Shown piece by piece: positions 5,262-10,080 of a DNA stretch of 10,080 nucleotides; the first letter of the stretch is position 1; every line of letters begins with the position of its first letter. Where the stretch lies: the NCBI GenBank assembly GCA_038522635.1, contig JBCBJZ010000135.1:1-10080 (forward strand), written 5' to 3'. A model generated the notes under the pieces. The model was not told where the DNA came from and searched no databases. It saw only the letters and a program-made list of their open reading frames with translations. The stretch comes from JBCBJZ01 sp038522635. Lineage in GTDB: Bacteria > Pseudomonadota > Alphaproteobacteria > Rhizobiales > Hyphomicrobiaceae. The position numbers and the translations under genes are program-made.

Positions 5262-6464
5262 TCAGCCCACCACGTCCTTCAGGCGGTCGGCGAGATCGGT
5301 CTTCTCCCAGGAGAAGCCGCCATCCGTATCGGGCTCGCGGCCAAAGTGGCCGTAAGCGGCGGTGCGCGCGAACACCGGCCGGTTGAGGCTCAAATGCTCG
5401 CGAATCCCGCGCGGGCTCAAGTCCATCACCTCGCCCAGGGCCTGCTCCAGACGCACGACGTCGCATTTGGCGGTGTCGAAAGTGTCGATGTAGATTGATA
5501 GAGGTTGCGAAACGCCGATCGCGTAGGAGAGCTGGATCGAACAGCCATCGGCGAGGCCGGCAGCCACCACGTTTTTGGCGAGATAACGCGCCGCATAGGC
5601 CGCCGAGCGGTCCACTTTCGTCGGGTCTTTGCCGCTGAAAGCGCCGCCGCCGTGGGGTGCCGCACCGCCATAGGTGTCCACGATGATCTTCCGTCCGGTC
5701 AGCCCCGCATCACCGTCGGGACCACCGATGTAAAACTTGCCGGTCGGGTTGATGTGCCAGACCGTCTTGTCGTCCACCCAGCCATCGGGCAGCGCCTTCA
5801 TGATGTAGGGTTCGACGATCTCGCGGACTTGCGCGGGGCTCAGGTCCTCGTCCGTGTGCTGTTGCGAAAGCACGATCTGCGTGACGCCCACGGGCTTGCC
5901 GCCCTCATAGCGGACCGTGACCTGGCTCTTGGCGTCGGGGCCCAGCGTCGGGGTTGCGCCTTCGTGGCGCGCTTCAGCGAGCAACCGCAAGATTTTGTGC
6001 GCGTAGAAGATCGGCGCTGGCATCAGGTCGGGCGTTTCCTTGCAAGCGTAGCCGAACATGATGCCCTGGTCGCCTGCGCCCTCGTCCTTGTTGCCGGCCT
6101 GGTCGACGCCGACGGCGATATCGGCCGACTGTGCGTGCAGCAGCACATCGATGTTGGCGTTGGCCCAGTGGAAGCCCTCTTGTTCGTAGCCGATCGCCTT
6201 GATCGCATCGCGTGCGACGCCATCGATGTCGGCGACCGTGATCGAAGCGGGCCCGCGCGTCTCGCCAGCGATCACGACGCGGTTCGTCGTCGTTAGCGTT
6301 TCACAAGCGCACCGTACACTCCAAGGGTCGAAGCCCTCCGCCTCGGCGCGCCGGTAAAACAGGTCCACGATCTCATCGGAGATACGGTCGCTCACCTTAT
6401 CGGGATGACCTTCGGAGACGGACTCGCTGGTAAACAGGTATGATTGGCGGGCCAAAGTGATCAC
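5262..6464 (-). CDS. metK: S-adenosylmethionine synthase MetK
   Basis: MetK makes S-adenosylmethionine from ATP and methionine, releasing phosphate and diphosphate; it works as a cytoplasmic oligomer needing Mg and K ions. The 400-residue product is full length and shows TSESVSEGHPDK (GHPDK at 19-23, with the catalytic-region His20), GAGDQG at 129-134, DGDAGLTGRKI at 250-260 and the phosphate-binding GGGAFSGKD at 272-280. The longest sensible start is GTG at 6464-6462. However, AGGTGA overlaps that GTG and sits well for a TTG at 6455-6453, which would give MARQSYLFTSESVSEGHPDK (397 residues); I cannot decide between them. It lies upstream of trmB, a SAM user, separated by a palindrome-filled gap. 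A 254-bp region upstream could carry its own promoter and leader. Confidence 0.97.
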   Translation of the reverse strand: MITLARQSYLFTSESVSEGHPDKVSDRISDEIVDLFYRRAEAEGFDPWSVRCACETLTTTNRVVIAGETRGPASITVADIDGVARDAIKAIGYEQEGFHWANANIDVLLHAQSADIAVGVDQAGNKDEGAGDQGIMFGYACKETPDLMPAPIFYAHKILRLLAEARHEGATPTLGPDAKSQVTVRYEGGKPVGVTQIVLSQQHTDEDLSPAQVREIVEPYIMKALPDGWVDDKTVWHINPTGKFYIGGPDGDAGLTGRKIIVDTYGGAAPHGGGAFSGKDPTKVDRSAAYAARYLAKNVVAAGLADGCSIQLSYAIGVSQPLSIYIDTFDTAKCDVVRLEQALGEVMDLSPRGIREHLSLNRPVFARTAAYGHFGREPDTDGGFSWEKTDLADRLKDVVG

Positions 6465-6524
6465 CTAAGTTTTTGATGTGGAGGGGAGCGCTCAAGCGCG
6501 CACGACGACATGGCGGCCGAGACG

Positions 6525-6542
6525 AGCTTGCTGGTGCAAGCT
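6525..6542 (-). other. Hairpin in the putative metK leader
   Basis: AGCTTGC-ACCA-GCAAGCT is a perfect 7-bp stem with a 4-nt loop, about 60 nt before the metK start. No U-run follows, so it is not an intrinsic terminator. It could be a leader structure; no known riboswitch was recognised. Confidence 0.4.
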
Positions 6543-6557
6543 GGCGCGTGTGCCGCT

Positions 6558-6586
6558 TTCATGACGGGTCAGTCAGGGTGGGTCAA
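6558..6586 (-). promoter_or_regulatory. Possible metK promoter
   Basis: The minus strand reads TTGACC - 17 bp - CATGAA. The -35 is a 5 of 6 match to TTGACA; the -10 is weak (3 of 6). It would give a leader of about 90 nt containing the hairpin at 6525-6542. This is a low-confidence suggestion. Confidence 0.3.
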
Positions 6587-6718
6587 GCGGCGGCGCGGCG
6601 CTTTCCAAGGTTGAAGCGCGGGCGTGACATCGCGCACGCATCACGACCGTTCATAGCGGTGCGTGCGGGCAGCGCGGGCTGGCTGTGCCGCCTTGCTGCG
6701 CTTGGCACGGCGTGAGGC

Positions 6719-7201
6719 TTAACTGGGCGACGTTTCGTCGTTGGCCACCGAGCGAACGAGATCGACGATGGAGCGGCGGACTTTCGGATCTTTGATGCGC
6801 ACGAAGGCCTTATTGAGTTCGAGGCCTTCGCGACCGCTTAGAAACTCCACGATGTAGCTTTCACGGCCCTCTTCGGCCATGCCCGGGGTCGGATGCGTTG
6901 GTTGCTCGACGTGGCCGGCATCGCCCGGCGCCTTTTCATAGAAGAATTGGACCGAGACGCCCAACACGCGCGAAAGGTCGAAAAGGCGACTGGCACCAAT
7001 CCGGTTGATGCCCTTCTCGTATTTTTGAATCTGCTGAAATGTGAGGCCGAGCTTTTCGCCCAGCTTCTCCTGGCTCATGCCGAGCAACATCCGCTGCAGG
7101 CGGACACGGCTACCCACGTGCGTATCGATCGGGTTGGCGCGTCGCGGTGTCTTCACATCGTCGTGAACGGCCCGCGCGGCAGCTTCTTGTGGTTTCGACA
7201 T
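6719..7201 (-). CDS. XRE-family helix-turn-helix transcriptional regulator
   Basis: The 160-residue product has a lambda-Cro/XRE DNA-binding domain at about 28-87 (VGSRVRLQRMLLGMSQEKL through GASRLFDLSRVLGVSVQFFYE). TFQQIQKYEKG (54-64) is the recognition-helix region. The C-terminal part, with YIVEFLSGREGLELNKAFVRI, has no catalytic motif and may serve dimerisation. This conserved type, beginning DTHVGSRVRLQRMLLGMSQEKLG, is common next to lnt and metK in alphaproteobacteria; its targets here are unknown. The frame is open to 7255, but ATG 7201-7199 is chosen because GGAAGGGAG precedes it closely and because the extra 18 codons overlap a promoter candidate. A perfect palindrome ATTCACCGGTGAAT upstream and a TTCACC half-site inside the promoter spacer suggest autoregulation, which is inference. 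Confidence 0.92.
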   Translation of the reverse strand: MSKPQEAAARAVHDDVKTPRRANPIDTHVGSRVRLQRMLLGMSQEKLGEKLGLTFQQIQKYEKGINRIGASRLFDLSRVLGVSVQFFYEKAPGDAGHVEQPTHPTPGMAEEGRESYIVEFLSGREGLELNKAFVRIKDPKVRRSIVDLVRSVANDETSPS

Positions 7202-7204
7202 GGT

Positions 7205-7213
7205 CTCCCTTCC
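7205..7213 (-). promoter_or_regulatory. Ribosome binding site deciding the XRE regulator start
   Basis: GGAAGGGAG ends 3 nt before the ATG at 7201, with its GGAAGG core 6 nt away. The in-frame ATG at 7255 has no comparable site, so 7201 is favoured. Confidence 0.75.
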
Positions 7214-7254
7214 GACAAGCGTACGTTCGTCGATGTCCCCTTCGCGAAGCCGCA

Positions 7255-7283
7255 TAGGTAGAAAGGTGAACTTGTTGCGTCAA
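7255..7283 (-). promoter_or_regulatory. Candidate promoter of the XRE regulator gene
   Basis: The minus strand reads TTGACG - 17 bp - TACCTA. The -35 matches 5 of 6; the -10 is poor. Transcription would start near 7247, leaving a leader of about 46 nt. The spacer contains TTCACC, the half-site of the palindrome at 7333-7346, a position suited to repression. Confidence 0.4.
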
Positions 7284-7332
7284 CAGCGCTCCAGGCCACT
7301 ACTATTTTGATTGGATGCTGTTTAATGCTTTG

Positions 7333-7346
7333 ATTCACCGGTGAAT
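7333..7346. promoter_or_regulatory. Perfect 14-bp palindrome, candidate operator
   Basis: ATTCACCGGTGAAT is its own reverse complement. It lies about 130 bp upstream of the XRE regulator start, with related TTCACC half-sites on both sides. Short dyads of this size are typical XRE binding sites, so autoregulation is a reasonable guess. Confidence 0.45.
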
Positions 7347-7464
7347 TCTTGTGATTTGGCATTGGGTTCACCGCCCTCTGGGCAGCAGCTATCGCGTTTC
7401 AAGACAGAATTGTGACAGATCGGCGGATTCTTGTATTATGACATGTGATTCAATGGTTTGCCGC

Positions 7465-9306
7465 TTAGCCCGTTTTTCGCCAAAGGCCGAGGGCCGACCA
7501 AAGTATTAGGGCGGTGGCCATCAGCATTACCAGGGCAAAAAACGCGCCATCTCCCCATAGGGCGTAGAGCGTCGGCGGACGAGGACCCGGCAGCCGGCTG
7601 TCGATGACCCCGCGTTCGTTCAACTTTAACTTGTGGATAACGCGACCATGCGCGTCGATCACAGCGGAGACGCCGTTGTTGCTGACGCGGATCATCGGCA
7701 GGCCTTCTTCAACCGCGCGTAAACGGGTTTGATGGAAGTGCTGGTAGGGACCGGTCAGCACACCGAACCAACCATCGTTGGTCAGGTTGATGAGAGCCCC
7801 TGGGCGTTGCGAGCCCACACGCGCGTGGCCGGGCACAACCTTGCCAGGAAAGATCGCTTCGTAGCAGATCAGCGGGCTTAAGCGCGGTAGCCCCTTGATC
7901 GCGATCAACGGGCGGGGCTCAGGCCCGGTCGCGAAGCCACCGCGAATACGGGTGATTTGCTCCAGGCCGATGGCTTCAAGAGTTTGCTGAAATGGCAGAT
8001 ATTCTCCAAAGGGGACCAAGTGGGTCTTATCGTAGATCTGCGTGAGGCGCCCGCTCCGTCCGGAGAACACCAGGGCGGCGTTGAAGACGCGACGTTGACC
8101 ACCGGCGCTCGCGCCGCTCGCCCGATCCGACGTGCGGGTGCTGCCCTCAACCCGCAGGGCGCCCGCAATCAGATGGGTGGTCGGCGGCAGCAAAGCCGAG
8201 ATCGCCTTGAGGGCCGGCGGTGAGCGTAGCGGCAAAAAGGGCATCGCCGCTTCGGGCCAGATGACCAGGTTAATGCCCGCAAGATCGTCGCGAACGCCTT
8301 CGGGGTTGCGCCGCGACAGCGCCAAATGATCTTGGAAAATGCGGGCCTGGTGCTGCGCCTGCCATTTTTCACGCTGCGGCACGCTGGGCTGTACGAGCCG
8401 CATGCGCACGCTTGGCACGTCTGGCGGTGGTGCCTTAGCAAGTTGCAAAAGCCCGTACGCGCCAAGCCCGATGAGCGGTAGCACCGTCATCAGGCTGGCG
8501 CCGATCCAAAGCGGGCGGGCGCTTACAACATCAAAGCTCACCGAAGACCGCGCACGCATCTGGTCCAGCAGCAGGACGCCAGGGGTCGTGCAGATCATGA
8601 TGGTCAGCACAGTGAGGCCGTAGACGCCGAACAGGCTTGCGGCCTGCATCAGAACGTCGGAGGCGGTCAGCGCGTAGCCCACCGTGTTCCACGGGAAACC
8701 CGTCAGGATGTGCCCGCGCAGCCATTCGGTCAGGCCCACGCTCAAGGCGAGCACCAGGATGCGACGACCATCGGCGGGCCAAAGAAGCGCGCAAAGTCCT
8801 GTCGCAACTGCAAAAAAGAGTGCCAAACCGGCCGGCAACAGCGTAACGGCGAACGGCAATAGCCAGGCGAAGACTTCCGCTTCCACCAGAAACGCTTCGC
8901 CAATCCAGAACAGCCCGGCGAGGAAGTAGCCAAAGCCAAACCACCAGCCAAGTGCAGCACCAGCGCGCATGCGTTGGCTGAGCGGAGCGGTTGCGCCACC
9001 GTCGTTTGAGGCCCTCTCTTTTGAGGCTGCGGCTTCGGACGATCCGTCTTCTGAAGCGCCGTCCTCTGCGTTCAGGGCCGCGTCGATCTGGGCGGCCCAC
9101 AGCGGTAGCGTGATGAAAAGCACCGGCCACAGACCGAACGGCGCCATCGCAAGCACGCTCGCCAGCCCCGCCAAAAACGCCAGCAAGAATCGCCGACGAC
9201 GGCGCCCTCGCGCGCGGCGCGCCTGCGCGTCAAGCGGTGAGCCGCCAACAACTTTTGATCCTGCGGACTCCGGCGCATCGGGCTTGGCAAGGTCGGGCAG
9301 CGTCAT
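7465..9306 (-). CDS. lnt: Apolipoprotein N-acyltransferase Lnt
   Basis: Lnt is the inner-membrane enzyme that adds the third acyl chain to the N-terminal Cys of lipoproteins, using phospholipid as donor. Hydrophobic segments fill about 39-72 and 115-290, and a last one lies at 586-607. The nitrilase-like periplasmic domain (about 300-575) shows the Glu-Lys-Cys triad: WPE with E352, YDKTHLVPFGEYLP with K427, and ICYE with C481. NDGWFG follows at 510-515. At 613 residues it is longer than E. coli Lnt (512): a roughly 38-residue basic N-terminus (GRRRRRF at 34-40) and an acidic Ser-rich insert at about 79-108 after the first membrane segments explain much of this. ATG at 9306 has a poor Shine-Dalgarno; a short ORF ending in ATGA over the start may couple translation. 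It follows corC, the usual order. Confidence 0.96.
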   Translation of the reverse strand: MTLPDLAKPDAPESAGSKVVGGSPLDAQARRARGRRRRRFLLAFLAGLASVLAMAPFGLWPVLFITLPLWAAQIDAALNAEDGASEDGSSEAAASKERASNDGGATAPLSQRMRAGAALGWWFGFGYFLAGLFWIGEAFLVEAEVFAWLLPFAVTLLPAGLALFFAVATGLCALLWPADGRRILVLALSVGLTEWLRGHILTGFPWNTVGYALTASDVLMQAASLFGVYGLTVLTIMICTTPGVLLLDQMRARSSVSFDVVSARPLWIGASLMTVLPLIGLGAYGLLQLAKAPPPDVPSVRMRLVQPSVPQREKWQAQHQARIFQDHLALSRRNPEGVRDDLAGINLVIWPEAAMPFLPLRSPPALKAISALLPPTTHLIAGALRVEGSTRTSDRASGASAGGQRRVFNAALVFSGRSGRLTQIYDKTHLVPFGEYLPFQQTLEAIGLEQITRIRGGFATGPEPRPLIAIKGLPRLSPLICYEAIFPGKVVPGHARVGSQRPGALINLTNDGWFGVLTGPYQHFHQTRLRAVEEGLPMIRVSNNGVSAVIDAHGRVIHKLKLNERGVIDSRLPGPRPPTLYALWGDGAFFALVMLMATALILWSALGLWRKTG

Positions 9307-9344
9307 GCCAGGCTCGCCCGTTCGCTGACGGCCCGTTCGCTCAT
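9303..9344 (-). CDS. Possible 13-codon leader ORF overlapping the lnt start
   Basis: The minus strand encodes MSERAVSERASLA, with ATG at 9344-9342 and TGA at 9305-9303. The stop overlaps the lnt ATG as ATGA. Because lnt has a poor Shine-Dalgarno, a leader peptide could bring ribosomes to it. The leader itself has only AGGA about 14 nt upstream, so it may equally be a chance result of the tandem repeats. Confidence 0.25.
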   Translation of the reverse strand: MSERAVSERASLA

Positions 9345-9356
9345 CGGCCGCTCGCT
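9316..9356. repeat. Three 15-bp tandem repeats in the corC-lnt gap
   Basis: GCCCGTTCGCT occurs at 9316-9326 and 9331-9341, and a variant GGCCGCTCGCT at 9346-9356, each 15 bp after the last. The period is a multiple of three, so one minus-strand frame reads a repeated SER-A pattern. Confidence 0.65.
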
Positions 9357-9405
9357 TCCTGCGCGCTCAACGGCATGGAGGCCCCGCGTACGCCCGCGGC
9401 CTGCG

Positions 9406-10080
9406 TCAGGACTGCTGCTCGGGCGCGTCGGGGCCAGGTGCATGCAAACCGTGGGTATGGATGCGCAGTTTCTTGATGCGCCGCGGGTCGGCATCCAGCA
9501 CCTCGAATTCCAGGCCCGATGAGTGCCGCACGATCTCACCGCGCGCGGGCACCCGGCCGACCAGGGTGAACACGAGGCCGCCGAGCGTGTCGACGTCCTC
9601 CTCCTCCTCTTCGGTCAGGACCTTGGTTTGAAGATGGTCCTCAAGGTCTTCCACAGGCGCGCGGGCAAAGGCTGTGAGCCCAAGCTTGGGATCCTCGTTG
9701 ATGTAGGCGTCCTCGTGTTCGTCGTGCTCGTCTTCGATGTCGCCTACGATTTCTTCAACGAGGTCTTCGATCGTCACCAAGCCATCCGTGCCCCCGTACT
9801 CGTCGACCACGAGCGCCATGTGAATGCGCGTGGTCTGCATGCGGATCAGCAGGTTCATGGCCGGCATCGACGGCGGGACGTAGATCACGTCGCGGCGCAG
9901 TTTGGCGGCAAGGATGGTGCTTTCGCGCTTCAAGGGCGGGGCAGGCGCCTCGGCGGCGGCAGGCGTTTCAGGTGCGACGGCCCGGGAGAACACGTCCTTG
10001 ATGTGGACCATCCCGCGCGGGTCATCGAGCGTCTCGTGGAACACGGGAAGGCGCGAGACGCCGGCGGTGTGGAACGTTTC
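9406..10080 (-). CDS. corC: CorC/HlyC-type CBS-domain protein (5' end outside window)
   Basis: The visible 224 residues are the C-terminal part. They comprise the end of a first CBS domain (TAGVSRLPVFHETLDDPRG..IKD), a second CBS domain at visible residues about 64-117 with VVDEYGGTDGLVTIEDLVEEI (from 91), then the CorC/HlyC C-terminal domain (about 137-207) with DTLGGLVFTLVGRVPARGE. Between the two CBS domains is an Ala/Pro-rich linker, and an acidic EEEEED run lies near visible residue 157. The family has been linked to magnesium/cobalt efflux (CorC) and called hemolysin C or TlyC; the true role here cannot be told. In alphaproteobacteria it sits between ybeY and lnt, and lnt does follow here. 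The stop is TGA at 9408-9406; the start and any N-terminal segment are beyond the window edge. Confidence 0.93.
   Translation of the reverse strand, partial: ETFHTAGVSRLPVFHETLDDPRGMVHIKDVFSRAVAPETPAAAEAPAPPLKRESTILAAKLRRDVIYVPPSMPAMNLLIRMQTTRIHMALVVDEYGGTDGLVTIEDLVEEIVGDIEDEHDEHEDAYINEDPKLGLTAFARAPVEDLEDHLQTKVLTEEEEEDVDTLGGLVFTLVGRVPARGEIVRHSSGLEFEVLDADPRRIKKLRIHTHGLHAPGPDAPEQQS

Larger units (their letters stand above)
6465..6718. promoter_or_regulatory. metK upstream region
   Basis: This 254-bp gap between the XRE regulator and metK contains a possible promoter (6558-6586) and a hairpin, AGCTTGC-ACCA-GCAAGCT (6525-6542). A smaller GCGC-TTGA-GCGC stem lies near 6489-6500. I compared it mentally with SAM-II and SAM/SAH riboswitches known from alphaproteobacteria and could not match either consensus. 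Plus-strand frames here look non-coding. Confidence 0.45.
7202..7464. promoter_or_regulatory. Control region between lnt and the XRE regulator gene
   Basis: This 263-bp gap is richer in A and T than its surroundings. It carries a promoter candidate near the regulator gene (7255-7283), the perfect palindrome ATTCACCGGTGAAT (7333-7346), a TTCACC half-site at 7367-7372 and another (complement) at 7265-7270. Further up, TGTCATAAT on the minus strand (about 7435-7443) resembles an extended -10 element. No hairpin with U-tract ends lnt here. Small reading frames in the gap look non-coding. Confidence 0.5.

Noticed and set aside
5505..6296. 263-residue plus-strand open frame opposite metK
   Set aside because: It lies wholly antisense to metK, whose conserved motifs are intact, and its translation shows no recognisable domain. 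GC-rich DNA often leaves such antisense frames open.
6473..6715. 80-residue plus-strand frame upstream of metK
   Set aside because: Arginine- and alanine-rich composition typical of a chance frame, no RBS, and it overlaps the likely metK promoter and leader.
6465..6718. SAM riboswitch before metK
   Set aside because: I could not match the conserved cores of SAM-II or SAM/SAH riboswitches by eye. Only simple hairpins are visible.
8531..9130. 199-residue minus-strand frame inside lnt
   Set aside because: It is a shifted frame over the hydrophobic part of lnt. The lnt frame is complete with its catalytic triad, and the shifted product looks like arginine-rich shadow translation.
9303..9539. 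Possible frameshift extending the CorC-like protein to the lnt start
   Set aside because: This frame ends in an ATGA overlap with lnt, but the CorC frame itself stays typical through the family's natural C-terminus and stops cleanly at 9406, so no frameshift is needed.

Overview
The window looks like a GC-rich alphaproteobacterial chromosome segment. Every gene is on the minus strand. Reading in transcription order (right to left), the genes are corC/hlyC-type CBS protein (5' end outside the window), lnt, an XRE-family regulator, metK, trmB, a threonine/serine dehydratase, a secreted repeat protein of unknown function, rimP and nusA (3' part outside the window). The order corC - lnt - xre - metK - trmB - rimP - nusA is a familiar conserved block in Alphaproteobacteria. 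Gene order and protein style suggest Hyphomicrobiales or a relative, but I cannot name a genus.

Right part (10080-7465): a membrane/envelope pair, CorC-like and Lnt. They are separated by a 99-bp gap with three 15-bp tandem repeats and a possible 13-codon leader ORF whose stop overlaps the lnt start. Middle part (7464-5082): an AT-richer control region with a perfect 14-bp palindrome, the XRE regulator, a 254-bp leader region, then metK. The metK-trmB gap is filled by three successive hairpin-forming inverted repeats. Left-middle part (5081-3284): trmB followed one base later by a PLP-dependent dehydratase, which implies translational coupling.

Left part (3283-1): a 337-bp regulatory gap, a 403-residue exported protein made of six tandem cysteine-paired modules with its own strong RBS and an intrinsic terminator, then a good sigma70-type promoter candidate for rimP-nusA. 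The dehydratase and the repeat-protein gene sit between trmB and rimP, which are often closer together in related genomes, so this looks like an accessory insertion into a housekeeping block.

Most genes are housekeeping: lipoprotein N-acylation, SAM synthesis, SAM-dependent tRNA m7G46 methylation, 30S maturation and transcription elongation. The least ordinary items are the six-module secreted protein (each module has two Cys exactly 25 residues apart), a palindromic repeat family that fills the metK-trmB gap and has a matching core in the trmB 3' end, and two candidate operator regions (helically phased GTTG/CAAC sites near 3009-3050 and ATTCACCGGTGAAT near 7333). I recognised no rRNA, tRNA, CRISPR array, insertion sequence or prophage.
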